64,000 nucleotides of DNA from an uncultured Flavobacteriaceae bacterium (lineage in GTDB: Bacteria > Bacteroidota > Bacteroidia > Flavobacteriales > Flavobacteriaceae), in the NCBI GenBank assembly GCA_947500435.1, contig CANMRV010000003.1, positions 682,870 through 746,869 on the forward strand, read 5' to 3'. Of the stretch, positions 9,974 to 19,188 are shown one piece after another (the stretch's first letter is position 1; each line of letters opens with the position of its first letter). The position numbers and the translations under genes are program-made. The notes under the pieces are model-generated. The model was not told where the DNA came from and ran no database searches. It saw only the letters and a program-made list of their open reading frames with translations.

Positions 9974-10187
9974 TTATGCTATCGCGTTGGTTTTTAAAGA
10001 AAAGGCGTAAAGCGCAAAGCGATAGGCGTATGGCGATTCAGGAGTAAAATTAGTAGATTTTTTGTTGATAACACTCTTTCCTTCCCTCTGAATCTAGCAT
10101 TTAATGGGCTTTTAATGGTTTTTTAACGAGCAAATGCAATTGTTGGCAACATAATTGAGTTATGCAATGCCATAACGTTTTAACAAT

Positions 10188-10195
10188 TAACTTTG
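10188..10195 (+). promoter_or_regulatory. Bacteroidota -7 box upstream of the ACC deaminase-like/hemL cluster
   Basis: TAACTTTG matches the TAnnTTTG -7 consensus 25 bp before the ATG at 10221. A good -33 TTG is not visible at the right distance, so the call rests on one box and its position. Confidence 0.45.
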
Positions 10196-10220
10196 TTAAT
10201 AGACGTTTTACTATCAACCT

Positions 10221-10544
10221 ATGATACTAGTCTTTAAACATTTGTTTTATAAGAATTACGTTGGCTTGTCCTTTTGGCCTTTTATCATTTTGAAGAATGA
10301 TTCTTTAAAAGCGGATAGCGTACTTATCAATCACGAGAAGATTCATTTGAAGCAACAACTTGAATTGCTGATAGTTCCATTTTACATATTCTACATTTTT
10401 GAATGGCTGGTTCGAAGCCTTTGGTATCTTAGTTTTTACCGTGGGTATCAAAACATTAGTTTCGAACAAGAAGCATATCACAACGAGCACAATCTTAATT
10501 ATCCCAATGAGCGGAAGGCTTTTAGCTTTATAAAGTATCTTTGA
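10221..10544 (+). CDS. Small membrane protein with HExxH-like motif
   Basis: A 107-residue protein that I cannot assign to a named family. It contains INHEKIHLKQQLE (HEKIH, a zincin-like HExxH) followed directly by a hydrophobic helix (about residues 55-75) and a later EQEAY that could supply a third ligand. The arrangement resembles a minimal M56-type membrane metallopeptidase core reduced to one motif. It opens a tight four-gene + strand cluster (18 bp gap to the next gene). Whether it is catalytic cannot be told from sequence. Confidence 0.7.
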   Translation: MILVFKHLFYKNYVGLSFWPFIILKNDSLKADSVLINHEKIHLKQQLELLIVPFYIFYIFEWLVRSLWYLSFYRGYQNISFEQEAYHNEHNLNYPNERKAFSFIKYL

Positions 10545-10562
10545 TGCTGCAAAGCGTATAAG

Positions 10563-11468
10563 GTGCAAGTCGAAAATCAATCTGTACATCTTCCTATTTT
10601 ACATGAGAAACAAGTATCCCTCAGCATAAAGAGGGAAGATTTGATTTACCCCCATATTTCCGGCAACAAATACCGAAAACTCAAATATAATTTAGAAGCT
10701 GCCAAGACCGATGGTTTTGATACGATTTTGACTTTTGGTGGTGCTTTTTCCAATCATATTGCAGCGACCGCATACGCGGGAAAGTTGCATGGTTTAAAGA
10801 CCATAGGAGTAATCCGTGGGGAAGAAATATCCCAGAAATGGGAAACAAATCCTACTTTAAAGCTTGCTTTTGAACACGGAATGCTGTTTAAATTTATTTC
10901 TAGGGATGCCTATCGGGATAAAAATTCCGAAGATTTTATAAACCTATTGAAATCAGAGTTTGGGAACTTCTATCTTTTGCCTGAAGGAGGTTCAAATGCC
11001 TTAGCTGTAAAGGGATGCGAGGAAATACTAACTTCTGAAGATATTCAGTTTGATTTCATTTGTTCTTCAATAGGAACCGGCGGTACAATTGCAGGAATTA
11101 TTAATGCATCACATCCAAATCAAAGGGTTTTGGGCTTCCCAGCCTTGAAAGGTGGATTTTTAACCGAAGATATTCGTAATTTTACATCGAAGGAAAATTG
11201 GCAATTGCAGACCGATTATCATTTCGGAGGTTACGCGAAAGTATCCGCAGAACTTGTCCACTTTATAAATGATTTCAAGGAGCGGACCCAAATTCCCCTC
11301 GACCCGATTTATACGGGAAAGCTGTTGTACGGAATTCTAGACTTGGTCAAAAAAGACCATTTCAAGCCAAAAACAAAGATTTTGGCCATCCATACAGGCG
11401 GTTTACAAAGTATTTCGGGAATGAACACTAAATTGAAAAAGAAAAAGCTACCCCAGATTACGCTATGA
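10563..11468 (+). CDS. PLP-dependent 1-aminocyclopropane-1-carboxylate deaminase / D-cysteine desulfhydrase family enzyme
   Basis: A 301-residue fold-type II PLP enzyme. KREDLIYPHISGNKYRKLKYN near the N-terminus carries the PLP lysine (Lys36, in GNKYRKL), and SSIGTGGTIAGI is the phosphate-binding glycine loop. The family removes amino groups from ACC or desulfhydrates D-cysteine; the exact substrate cannot be read from sequence. The start is GTG, with no ATG available nearby upstream. The stop codon overlaps the next start (ATGA), indicating translational coupling to the glucosaminidase. Confidence 0.88.
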   Translation: MQVENQSVHLPILHEKQVSLSIKREDLIYPHISGNKYRKLKYNLEAAKTDGFDTILTFGGAFSNHIAATAYAGKLHGLKTIGVIRGEEISQKWETNPTLKLAFEHGMLFKFISRDAYRDKNSEDFINLLKSEFGNFYLLPEGGSNALAVKGCEEILTSEDIQFDFICSSIGTGGTIAGIINASHPNQRVLGFPALKGGFLTEDIRNFTSKENWQLQTDYHFGGYAKVSAELVHFINDFKERTQIPLDPIYTGKLLYGILDLVKKDHFKPKTKILAIHTGGLQSISGMNTKLKKKKLPQITL

Positions 11469-12331
11469 TAAAACGTATTTTTCTTGTTGCCCTACTGGGT
11501 ACTTTTTTAATCGGATGCAAGGTGAAACAAAAGGTCACCTATAGCAAACGAAATACCGAAACTGCACGAACGAATCCTAAGAAAACAATTCCGAAAAGAA
11601 CGACCGACGACGACGGACTTTACCCAATGCCAGAAGATACAGGGAAGTTTGTTCGCATGGAATTCACGAAGCCGCAAGACTATATTGATACTTTTTCAGA
11701 AGTTGCACAGTTGGAAATGAAGGCCTACGGAATTCCCGCAAGTATAACTTTGGCTCAAGGACTCTTAGAAAGCGGTTTTGGTAAAGGGGAATTAGCTCGA
11801 AAGACCAACAACCACTTCGGGATCAAATGTCACACGGGTTGGCAGGGGGACTACGATTTTCATGATGATGATGAAAAAGGGGAGTGTTTCCGTAAATACA
11901 ACCACCCGATGTATTCCTATCGCGACCACAGTAAATTCTTAACGGGCCGTTCACGATATGCCTTCCTTTTCGATTATCGTAATACAGATTATAAGAAATG
12001 GGCACATGGACTACGAAAAGCAGGATATGCCACCGATAAGAGATATCCTCAAAAGTTGATTTCGCTTATCGAGCAATATGGGCTTGCAAAGTATGATATG
12101 GCTGGCGCAAAAGAAACTCGTGTTGCCAATAAGGAAGTTGTCATTACTGAAAAAAAAGTAAGGCCTCAAAAGAAGAATGCGGTACATGTGGTTAAGGATG
12201 GAGATACCTTATATTCCATTTCAAGAAGGTATTCGGTTTCGGTTAATGACTTGAAACGCTGGAACTACATGTATGGTGATACGATATCCGTCGGACAGGA
12301 ACTTACCGTTAAAACGGAAAAATTCAATTAG
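11465..12331 (+). CDS. Glucosaminidase (GH73) lipoprotein with C-terminal LysM
   Basis: A 288-residue lipoprotein (lipobox LIGC, Cys near residue 18). A basic, Thr-rich linker leads to a GH73/FlgJ-like N-acetylglucosaminidase domain (about residues 75-205): GIPASITLAQGLLESGFGKG with the catalytic Glu, NNHFGIKC, and YPQKLISLIEQYGL. A LysM module (about 240-285, VKDGDTLYSISRRYSVS) binds peptidoglycan. It probably remodels the cell wall in the periplasm. It overlaps the preceding gene by 4 bp and is 3 bp from hemL, so the cluster is likely one operon although the functions are unrelated. Confidence 0.92.
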   Translation: MIKRIFLVALLGTFLIGCKVKQKVTYSKRNTETARTNPKKTIPKRTTDDDGLYPMPEDTGKFVRMEFTKPQDYIDTFSEVAQLEMKAYGIPASITLAQGLLESGFGKGELARKTNNHFGIKCHTGWQGDYDFHDDDEKGECFRKYNHPMYSYRDHSKFLTGRSRYAFLFDYRNTDYKKWAHGLRKAGYATDKRYPQKLISLIEQYGLAKYDMAGAKETRVANKEVVITEKKVRPQKKNAVHVVKDGDTLYSISRRYSVSVNDLKRWNYMYGDTISVGQELTVKTEKFN

Positions 12332-12334
12332 CAA

Positions 12335-13612
12335 ATGATTTACAAAAGAAGTAGCGCCCTATTTCAGGAGGCGAAAAAATATATTCCTGGAGGTGTAAAT
12401 TCGCCTGTTCGTGCTTTTAAAGCAGTTGGGGGAGATCCTATTTTTGTCAAAGAGGCCAAAGGAGCCTATCTATATGATGAAGATGGAAACCGATTGATTG
12501 ATTATATCGCTTCATGGGGTCCATTGATTTTAGGTCATGCTTATGAACCTGTTATTACTGCGGTTATTGAAAAAGCAAAGAAAGGAACCTCTTTTGGAAT
12601 GCCCACGGAAATCGAAACGGAGTTGGCGAAGCTTGCAGTTTCCATGGTGCCGAATATTGATAAAATTCGTTTTGTAAATAGTGGTACGGAAGCTTGTATG
12701 AGTGCCGTCCGATTAGCGAGAGGCTATACCGGAAAAGATAAGATTATCAAATTTGCTGGATGTTATCACGGCCATTCCGATTCCTTTTTAATTCAAGCGG
12801 GTAGTGGGGCTGTGACTTTTGGGAGCCCCAATAGTCCGGGTGTCACTCAGGGCACTGCAAAGGATACATTACTTGCCGATTACAATGATTTGGAAGGCGT
12901 AAAAACTTTGGTTCAAGCCAATCAAGGAGAAATCGCTGCGATTATTATAGAACCTGTTGCAGGTAATATGGGATGTATTATTCCTACGGATGAGTTTATT
13001 AAGGGATTACGAACCCTTTGCACACAAGAAGGAATTCTATTGCTCTTTGATGAGGTCATGACCGGATTCAGATTAGGAAAAGGTGGTGCACAGGAAGCCT
13101 TGGGTATTGATGCTGATATCGTAATGTTCGGAAAAGTAATTGGTGGAGGACTCCCAGTTGGCGCATTTGCCGCACGAGCAGAAATTATGAGTCACTTGGC
13201 TCCTGAAGGCCCCGTGTATCAAGCTGGGACTTTAAGTGGAAATCCATTGGCAATGAGTGCTGGCTTGGCAATGCTGACAGAGCTGAACAACAAACCAGAG
13301 GTATTTCAAAGTTTAGCTGATAAAACCGAATATTTACATAAAGGTATTGCGGGTGTTTTAACTGAAAAAGGTGTTGCCCATCAAATCAATCGATTTGGAA
13401 GTATGATTTCTGTACACTTTACAGATGAGCCTGTTGTTGATTTCACCTCCTCTGCAAAAGGCAACAATGAAACATTTAAAAAGTATTTCCATGGAATGCT
13501 TGACAAGGGAGTTTACTTACCACCAAGTGCCTTTGAAAGTTATTTTTTGAATGATGCCATCAGCTATGCGGATTTAGACGAAACGATTTTAGCTGTGGAG
13601 ACTATTTTCTAG
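12335..13612 (+). CDS. hemL: Glutamate-1-semialdehyde 2,1-aminomutase
   Basis: A 425-residue class III PLP aminotransferase that makes 5-aminolevulinate in the C5 tetrapyrrole pathway. Diagnostic sequences are the N-terminal [55 protein letters not shown] and the PLP lysine (Lys267) in [15 protein letters not shown]. Length and motifs match housekeeping HemL throughout. It is the last gene of the + strand cluster and the only clearly essential enzyme in it. Confidence 0.98.
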   Translation: MIYKRSSALFQEAKKYIPGGVNSPVRAFKAVGGDPIFVKEAKGAYLYDEDGNRLIDYIASWGPLILGHAYEPVITAVIEKAKKGTSFGMPTEIETELAKLAVSMVPNIDKIRFVNSGTEACMSAVRLARGYTGKDKIIKFAGCYHGHSDSFLIQAGSGAVTFGSPNSPGVTQGTAKDTLLADYNDLEGVKTLVQANQGEIAAIIIEPVAGNMGCIIPTDEFIKGLRTLCTQEGILLLFDEVMTGFRLGKGGAQEALGIDADIVMFGKVIGGGLPVGAFAARAEIMSHLAPEGPVYQAGTLSGNPLAMSAGLAMLTELNNKPEVFQSLADKTEYLHKGIAGVLTEKGVAHQINRFGSMISVHFTDEPVVDFTSSAKGNNETFKKYFHGMLDKGVYLPPSAFESYFLNDAISYADLDETILAVETIF

Positions 13613-13764
13613 GGCAACGGTATTTAGGACAGATTTCTTCCTACTTGGTTTATGGGCTAAAAGGGTATTTCATCGTGAAATTATGCGATTCGTCAATTTT
13701 ATGTAAGTTTTCACTTCCATACAGAGTTAGCAATAAACCAAACCATAAGAACAACCCCGGTCCT

Positions 13765-14163
13765 ATGAAATTAAATGTTATTGTTATCGACGACTCTTCA
13801 GTGCAATTGGCGCTTTCATCAAAATTAATTGAGAAGAATAATCACTTAAACCTTGTTGGCACTTTTAAGAATCCGTTTTTAGGATTAAGCGCTGTCAACA
13901 GCTCAGATGTTGATCTTGTACTTCTTGATGTTGAAATGCCTGAAATCGACGGGTTCTCACTTCAAAAGCTATTTAAAGACTCGGTGGAGGTAATTGTAAA
14001 CTCTACCAGACCATCTTTTGAGATTGAAGCCTATTCGAATGGCGCTATTGATTTTATGGCGAAACCTTTATCAGGTTCAAGACTTGAGCTTGCTGTGGCA
14101 AGAGTTTTAGAATTGAAAAGTTTGTTAGCTTTTGAGAAACCCATTAGCACTGTTGCAAGCTAA
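13765..14163 (+). CDS. Single-domain response regulator receiver (CheY-like)
   Basis: About 132 residues, one receiver domain. Paired acids VIDDSS open the domain, the phosphoacceptor Asp sits in LVLLDVEMPEIDG, the conserved Ser/Thr position is NSTR and the Lys is in FMAKPL. There is no output domain, so it probably acts by phospho-transfer or protein contact. The frame is open upstream to 13645, but the residues before 13765 do not look like a domain and the ATG at 13765 lies exactly at the receiver start. No histidine kinase gene is adjacent. Confidence 0.87.
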   Translation: MKLNVIVIDDSSVQLALSSKLIEKNNHLNLVGTFKNPFLGLSAVNSSDVDLVLLDVEMPEIDGFSLQKLFKDSVEVIVNSTRPSFEIEAYSNGAIDFMAKPLSGSRLELAVARVLELKSLLAFEKPISTVAS

Positions 14164-14178
14164 TAGGATTTAATAATC

Positions 14179-15054
14179 TTAATCTTCTGGACTAAGTACT
14201 TTCCATTGGTTATTCGTTCTGAATGTGTTAAGTTTTTGTGATGATTTTCCACCATCAGGGTAAATACAGGTCTCTGTAACGATACAATGTTCTTCAGACA
14301 CGAAATGTCTTTTAAATGCTCTTTTTACTCCTTCAAATTTCGGCATTCCATGATCTTGTAAGCTTTTCATGAACGACAATTTTAAGACTTCAGCCGTTTT
14401 ATCAATAATTGCAGCGTCAATTTCTATTTTCAGAGTTTTGTTCAACATTAGCTCAGCTTCTTTTTGAAAATTCTTGCAGCTGATTGCTTTGTCTATATCA
14501 TTGTTATCGTATGCTTCTTCTATTAGAAGAATGGCACCTTCTGGGGTTTCGAAATTAGGAACGAAGTAATCTTCACCCTCGTCAACTATCATGTCGCCTA
14601 AACTTCGGTCAAAATTTTTCAACTGGTCGCCTTGCATTCCTTCGCGAATGGCGCGAATGGTATAACCGCCTATTAGTCGCGCATTTTCTATAATCATCCA
14701 ATCTGAAACAAAGTCTGCAGTGATTCCAATTTTTTGATCCAATGAAACGGTTTGAACATCAATAGGTTCATTTCCTACTACGCCAAAAATATTTCCTTCC
14801 TGGTCAAAACTTGGATCGGTTAACCAAATGTGTTCCACTTTTCCATTATCTTCAATTCTGGCCTTGATGGAAAAATACTCTTGTCCACCTTTTGGGTTTT
14901 GTAAACATTCTTCGAAATAATGAAGGGTCAAACGAGCTTTTTCCATTGCCCAATTCATTCTGTCATTTTCATTTGGTAAATCATATACATTAGGATTACC
15001 CTCTCGTTTTCTAACATTGTCTTTTTTGCCGAATAGTTTCTTGAATATTCCCAT
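14179..15054 (-). CDS. DUF2314 domain-containing protein
   Basis: A 291-residue cytoplasmic-looking protein. After a basic N-terminus (MGIFKKLFGKK), residues 35-160 match DUF2314: MNWAMEKARLTLHYFEECL, EYFSIKARIEDNGKVEHIWLTD, and DVQTVSLDQKIGITADFVSDWMI. The remaining ~130 residues form a second alpha+beta segment ending in ETCIYPDGGKSSQKLN that I cannot assign. DUF2314 has no known biochemical role. It is convergent with the receiver gene (15 bp gap). Confidence 0.83.
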   Translation of the reverse strand: MGIFKKLFGKKDNVRKREGNPNVYDLPNENDRMNWAMEKARLTLHYFEECLQNPKGGQEYFSIKARIEDNGKVEHIWLTDPSFDQEGNIFGVVGNEPIDVQTVSLDQKIGITADFVSDWMIIENARLIGGYTIRAIREGMQGDQLKNFDRSLGDMIVDEGEDYFVPNFETPEGAILLIEEAYDNNDIDKAISCKNFQKEAELMLNKTLKIEIDAAIIDKTAEVLKLSFMKSLQDHGMPKFEGVKRAFKRHFVSEEHCIVTETCIYPDGGKSSQKLNTFRTNNQWKVLSPED

Positions 15055-15153
15055 GGTTGGTTTTAATATGATTTAATCTACTAATGGTAACGTAAGTATC
15101 AAATAATATTTTATAAGTAGGGGTGAAAATGAAAAAAAACTGGTGAAATAATT

Positions 15154-16092
15154 CTATTCAATCGTTATGGTACCCAAATGTTCTGGAATGATAACCTTTG
15201 TCTCCGGAGAAAGTCTTTTTACATCTTCCTGAAATGGAATCAATTTTTGTTCCACGCCGCTTTGTTGTGAAAATCCATAAGGCAAACGAAAGTTGTCCCA
15301 ATGCGTTGGGATAATGATTTTAGGATAATTGGTTACTGCCAAAAGGCGTTCGTTGTACTTGTATAAACCCAATTGTGAGCGGTTCACTCCGGCCAAAAGA
15401 ATATCTGGTTTTTGTCCTACCAATTCCCTTTCCACAAAGTTCATCGATGCCATGGTTAATATGTTGTGCTTGGCAAAACGCGCTAAGAACATCAAAGACC
15501 CGCCCTCAATAAATTCTGAGACCTTAAGAGGCGTTTTCGGAACTTCAGTATAGGTTCGGGAGTCGATGTAGTGTTTATCATAGAGGGCGGAATGTATTGA
15601 TGGTATGACTTGAATTGAAAAGTTTTCAAATTGATAATCTTCTCCACCCTTTACTGGATATAATTGTTCTTCAGGAATTCCATACCCACGAAGAATATTA
15701 AATGTGGTCTCTGTGCCGATAACTTTGGCGCCTGTTTTTTTGGCAATATAGGGCACATCCGATAGGTGGTCAAAATGGGAATGATGAACAAGTATAAAAT
15801 CTGCCTTGGTAATCAAACTATCGATTAGCAAAGTATCGGAAACAAAGACATCTGAGCGTAGTACTGTTTTTCGAGTATCTTTTTCACTTACGCCAGGTCC
15901 TGTTCCTAATTTCATTCGGGTAAGGTAGGGATCCACCAATACCGTTATGTTGCCATCAGTTATCTCCCAACCTGCCGTACCAAAATATTTTAATTTTAAA
16001 GGCTGATTTTGACCCTGCGTCGAAAATGAAATCAGAAACGCGAATAGAAAAAAGCAGCTTATAAATGTTGATTTTAAAATAGAAGTATTCAT
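15154..16092 (-). CDS. Secreted metallo-beta-lactamase-fold hydrolase (UlaG-like)
   Basis: A 312-residue protein with a signal peptide (FSTQGQ near residue 28). The core MBL motif HHSHFDHLSD supplies the dinuclear metal ligands; FGTAGWEITDGNITVLVDPYL is the typical beta-lactamase-like opening, and IIPTHWDNF and IPEHLGT provide later His ligands. The fold resembles the UlaG/beta-lactamase-like group acting on phosphodiesters or lactones. The substrate is unknown; the secreted location argues against UlaG function itself. Lies 25 bp from the FG-GAP gene on the same strand, so the two may be co-transcribed. Confidence 0.86.
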   Translation of the reverse strand: MNTSILKSTFISCFFLFAFLISFSTQGQNQPLKLKYFGTAGWEITDGNITVLVDPYLTRMKLGTGPGVSEKDTRKTVLRSDVFVSDTLLIDSLITKADFILVHHSHFDHLSDVPYIAKKTGAKVIGTETTFNILRGYGIPEEQLYPVKGGEDYQFENFSIQVIPSIHSALYDKHYIDSRTYTEVPKTPLKVSEFIEGGSLMFLARFAKHNILTMASMNFVERELVGQKPDILLAGVNRSQLGLYKYNERLLAVTNYPKIIIPTHWDNFRLPYGFSQQSGVEQKLIPFQEDVKRLSPETKVIIPEHLGTITIE

Positions 16093-16117
16093 AATAGGGT
16101 TGGTTAAAAAGTTGAAT

Positions 16118-17242
16118 TTATTTTTGAAGTCGGTTAAAATAATAGCGATTTAAGGCATCGGAATTTGCTTCTATAATATCTTGCCGACCATCATTATTTA
16201 AATCAGCAGTAATGATATCATAAGTGTCTAAGGATTCATTCTTAAGTTGGTAGGCAGTCCATTTGTTACCGTTTTCTTCATTGAAGTAAATCATATTTGG
16301 ACTTTCAGAATTCCCAATTATAATATCCAAATCAGAATCTGAATCCATGTCGGCTATCGCTACGGCGTAACTTTCGGATTCCGAATCATCAAAAACCACC
16401 GTTTGAACAAATGGATTTTGCTTGTTGCCTAAATAGATGATGTTCGGCGAGCCGATATTTGCTGTAACAATATCTAGAAGTCCATCATTATTTATATCAC
16501 CCACGCTGACTGAGCGAGTGTCATCGTTGCCTGTTCCAAAGGCGATTTTTTCATCAAATCCTAATTTGCCATCGTTCAGATATACATAATTGGATTGACC
16601 ATCTCGGTTAGCCAGAATTAAATCCAAATCTTTGTCCCCATCTATATCTGCGGCCTCAACATCAATGGTAGAATCCTTTGAATCTCCAAAATTCATCGTT
16701 TCAGAAAAGTTGCCTTTCCCGTCATTCAAACAAATCTCATTTGGGCGGCCTCGATTGGTTATCAATATATCAACAGAGCCATCCTGATTCAAGTCAGCCA
16801 ATGTCAAATTTCGTGTTGAAGAGTACCTTTGCCCAAAGGAACCACTTTTCATAAAATTCCCTTTCCCGTCATTAAGGAACAAAGCGTGTGGCGCCATATC
16901 GTTTCCAACGGCAACATCAAGGTCTCCGTCATTATCAAAGTCAGCTAGTTCGGTAGCGTAGGTGGTTTCTCTTAAGGCGCCCAAGTCTTTCTCTACTGTA
17001 AAAATTCCTTTGCCGTTATTTATAAAGATGCGGTTTTGCCCAGGCCAATGTCTGCCATTGGCAACTAAAATGTCTTTGTCGCCATCACCATCAATATCTC
17101 CTGCAGCAACTGAGGCGGTCCGTTCTGCGTAGGTACCTAATATGAGGCGTCCGTTAGTTTTTAGATCTGTTTTTTGAGCAAAACTTGATGCGTAGATTGA
17201 AAACACCAGAAGGAATGGAAGGATTGTATTCTTATTAAGCAT
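16118..17242 (-). CDS. Secreted FG-GAP/VCBS repeat protein (seven-bladed propeller-like)
   Basis: About 374 residues. The start at 17242 is chosen because the signal peptide (MLNKNTILPFLLVFSIYASSFAQ) begins there; an upstream in-frame Met adds nine non-signal residues. Seven repeats each contain a Ca-binding-like Asp cluster (GDIDGDGDKD, ADFDNDGDLD, ADLNQDGSVD, ADIDGDKDLD, GDINNDGLLD, ADMDSDSDLD, ADLNNDGRQD) followed by I/L-x-x-A/G-N. Seven repeats would close a beta-propeller. No C-terminal type IX tail is visible. It probably binds a ligand or partner outside the cell. Confidence 0.88.
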   Translation of the reverse strand: MLNKNTILPFLLVFSIYASSFAQKTDLKTNGRLILGTYAERTASVAAGDIDGDGDKDILVANGRHWPGQNRIFINNGKGIFTVEKDLGALRETTYATELADFDNDGDLDVAVGNDMAPHALFLNDGKGNFMKSGSFGQRYSSTRNLTLADLNQDGSVDILITNRGRPNEICLNDGKGNFSETMNFGDSKDSTIDVEAADIDGDKDLDLILANRDGQSNYVYLNDGKLGFDEKIAFGTGNDDTRSVSVGDINNDGLLDIVTANIGSPNIIYLGNKQNPFVQTVVFDDSESESYAVAIADMDSDSDLDIIIGNSESPNMIYFNEENGNKWTAYQLKNESLDTYDIITADLNNDGRQDIIEANSDALNRYYFNRLQK

Positions 17243-17299
17243 TGGTCGTAAAACTTTGGTTGACCACAAGTTACAAGGTTCAAAGTAAATATAGATATT

Positions 17300-17845
17300 T
17301 TATTCTTTTCTTATTTCATAGGTCAACTCGACCATTCCATCTTTAAAAGCGGTTACATCTTTGAGATGCAGCGGTATTTCTTGACCAATATAATCGAAGA
17401 ACAGTGTTCCGTCTCCCAAAACAACAGGCATAATAGTGAAGACGATTTCATCAGCCAACCCCAATTGTAAGAACTCTTTGGTAAGCAAAGCGCCACCGAC
17501 CATCCAAATATTCTCGTATTTCGATCTTAGCTCAGTATTTACAAAGCTAGGCAGGTCACCTGAACGAAATTCCACACTTTTCTTATCAGACTTTAAGTTT
17601 TTAGAGGTCAATACGAAAACAGGCTTCTCACCATAGGGCCAACCTAGTTGCAAAGCATGTTCATAGGTTTTTGAACCCATGACATAACAATCGATAGAAT
17701 GAAGAAAAGCAGTAATATATTCTTCTGTAAGAGCTGTTCCTTTTTCATAGGTGTCTGTCGATTGCATCCATGAAATGTCTCCATCTTTTTTGGCGATAAA
17801 GCCATCAAGACTTGAGACCATATGAATAGTTATTTTCGAATTCAT
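17300..17845 (-). CDS. Dihydrofolate reductase-family (RibD C-terminal-like) protein
   Basis: About 181 residues. MNSKITIHMVSSLDGFIAKKDGDISWM, then CYVMGSKTYEHAL, PVFVLTSKNLK and IWMVGGALLTKEFLQLGLADEI, is the RibD_C/YyaP-type DHFR-fold pattern. The fold binds NADPH; substrates of the stand-alone family are mostly unknown. The ATG at 17845 is preferred over the one three codons upstream. The gene is near a VOC-domain gene, a common neighbour of small accessory enzymes, but no pathway is implied. Confidence 0.87.
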   Translation of the reverse strand: MNSKITIHMVSSLDGFIAKKDGDISWMQSTDTYEKGTALTEEYITAFLHSIDCYVMGSKTYEHALQLGWPYGEKPVFVLTSKNLKSDKKSVEFRSGDLPSFVNTELRSKYENIWMVGGALLTKEFLQLGLADEIVFTIMPVVLGDGTLFFDYIGQEIPLHLKDVTAFKDGMVELTYEIRKE

Positions 17846-17905
17846 AGTTTGCATTCTTCAATTCGTAATTCCCTGGAGTAAGGCAGCTTTTACTACAATT
17901 TAAAA

Positions 17906-18331
17906 TTATTCTGAAAGATTAACTTGCCATGAAATACCATATTTATCTTCACACCATCCGAATTTTTTACCAAAGCCGTAATCTCCTGAATCGTAGTTGT
18001 CTAGAGGGACCATTATCTGACCTCCATTTGAAGAAAGTTTTTCGAATAAAGTCTGTATCTCATTTTCAGAGTCGCATTCGACGAACAATGAAACCCCCGG
18101 TGTAAATGACCAGGCATGATCATAATTACTTTCGGAGACCATATATGCTTTACCATTTAATGTAAATACTCCGTATTTGATAAGCTCCGGTGTTCCTCCA
18201 GGCTCTCCTTCAGTGTAGTTTATTATGCTTTTAATTTCAGAATTCGGAAAGAGAGAAGTGTAAAATTTTATCGCTTCTTCGGCTTTTCCGCATTGTTCAC
18301 CTACAAATGTTAGAAATGTTGTTGTTTGCAT
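17906..18331 (-). CDS. VOC-family protein (PhnB/3-demethylubiquinone methyltransferase-like fold)
   Basis: A 141-residue protein. FLTFVGEQCGKAEEAIKFYTSLFPNSEI, VFTLNGKAYMVSES, GVSLFVECDSENEI and the end motif WCEDKYGISWQVNL are typical of the PhnB-like branch of the vicinal-oxygen-chelate superfamily. The pair of beta-alpha-beta-beta-beta modules is complete. These proteins are often annotated as glyoxalase or methyltransferase, but activity is rarely shown. Co-directional with the DHFR-like gene, 60 bp away. Confidence 0.88.
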   Translation of the reverse strand: MQTTTFLTFVGEQCGKAEEAIKFYTSLFPNSEIKSIINYTEGEPGGTPELIKYGVFTLNGKAYMVSESNYDHAWSFTPGVSLFVECDSENEIQTLFEKLSSNGGQIMVPLDNYDSGDYGFGKKFGWCEDKYGISWQVNLSE

Positions 18332-18558
18332 TTTTTTCGAAATTTAATTCAACGGCTGGGCTATGATTAGTGCGGCTCAGAAATCCGATGGATTTCCAGC
18401 TACGTGCTAAGCAAAAGTTTTTGGTTTTGTTTTTCTTTTTTGTGTTCGAAAGCAAAATCCCAAAGATTTTGCGACATCATAAATATACACAGACCTTGGC
18501 GTAAAACTCGATGTCCGTATTAATTATAGGTATTGTTATCCAACGTTTTTTTTCGTTT
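18332..18558. repeat. Hairpin-rich spacer with cassette-type boundary sequence
   Basis: The spacer holds two short inverted repeats (GAAATCCGATGGATTTC and GCAAAATCCCAAAGATTTTGC) and ends with TTGTTATCCAACG. A near-complement, TGTTGGGTAAC, lies at about 18987-18997 on the other side of the next small gene. I recall similar spacers (GGCTATGATTAGTGCGG, GCGTAAAACTCGATGTCCG) around orphan genes in marine flavobacteria. No coding potential is seen. Confidence 0.5.
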
Positions 18559-18981
18559 TCAAATCCACGATAAAACAGTCATAATTCCAATTATTATTAA
18601 TAATCCTAATCCAATCAAAACTCCGAAACAACCATATTTGAAAATTTTATCTTTCCACGTTTCCTTGTATTCAGAGTTAGGTTTAATATCATTCCGCACT
18701 TCTTTTATCAATTCAACATATTCGAAGAAAAAATCACTTTCTTCATCAGATATTCCCTCATCAAGTCCAAATGTTTTAATTTTTCCTTTTTCGAATTCTT
18801 TTTCTGTCTCGAGTGCAGCTTCCAAAAGTTCCGCAGCGTGTAATTCAAGTCCTTGTCGATTCGCTTTTATACAACTTTCATCAGGTCCGCCCCCATATTG
18901 GAAATATCCAATGTACGCTTCGTCATAATTCTTTTGACTGCGTAATTCATTAATCAGTTTTCCAATTTCTTTATCGTTCAT
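18559..18981 (-). CDS. Hypothetical protein with C-terminal membrane anchor
   Basis: A 140-residue protein, family not recognised. It starts MNDKEIGKLINELRSQ, has a motif YIGYFQYGGGPDESCIKANRQGLELHAAEL near the middle, an acidic helical segment, and a C-terminal transmembrane helix (about residues 115-138, IFKYGCFGVLIGLGLL). It would be tail-anchored with the soluble part in the cytoplasm. It is isolated and bounded by inverted TTATCCAAC / GTTGGGTAA sequences, suggesting an acquired single-gene cassette. An overlapping opposite-strand frame (18533-18928) has poor composition. Confidence 0.68.
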   Translation of the reverse strand: MNDKEIGKLINELRSQKNYDEAYIGYFQYGGGPDESCIKANRQGLELHAAELLEAALETEKEFEKGKIKTFGLDEGISDEESDFFFEYVELIKEVRNDIKPNSEYKETWKDKIFKYGCFGVLIGLGLLIIIGIMTVLSWI

Positions 18982-19130
18982 TCAAATGTTGGGTAACTAA
19001 TATATAGACGCAATATCGTAAAAATTGCAGCAATTCTAATAGAATTCAATGCAATCAAAAGGAAAGGAAGACGTAAGCGTTTACAATTATCTAAAGGTGT
19101 TTACAAATGTTTAATTTTCTTTAAACTAAT

Positions 19131-19155
19131 AAAAAAACCGCGCAATTTGCGCGGC
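19131..19155 (-). terminator. Rho-independent terminator after the 149-residue secreted protein gene
   Basis: On the - strand the stem GCCGCGCAAATTGCGCGG runs into a T7 run. It lies 34 bp past the stop codon at 19189. Confidence 0.85.
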
Positions 19156-19188
19156 TCTTTAACTAAATCAAAACAAACCAACCTAAAA

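Noticed and set aside
14817..14825. GTTAACC string within the DUF2314 gene, similar to the sigma-type element
   Set aside because: Within coding sequence, lacks the ATTAAAAG-like box at 16-17 bp, and is not upstream of a gene.
18533..18928. 131-codon + strand frame opposite the orphan membrane protein
   Set aside because: Poor, Ser/Ile-rich composition; the - strand frame has a clear transmembrane anchor and a plausible start.
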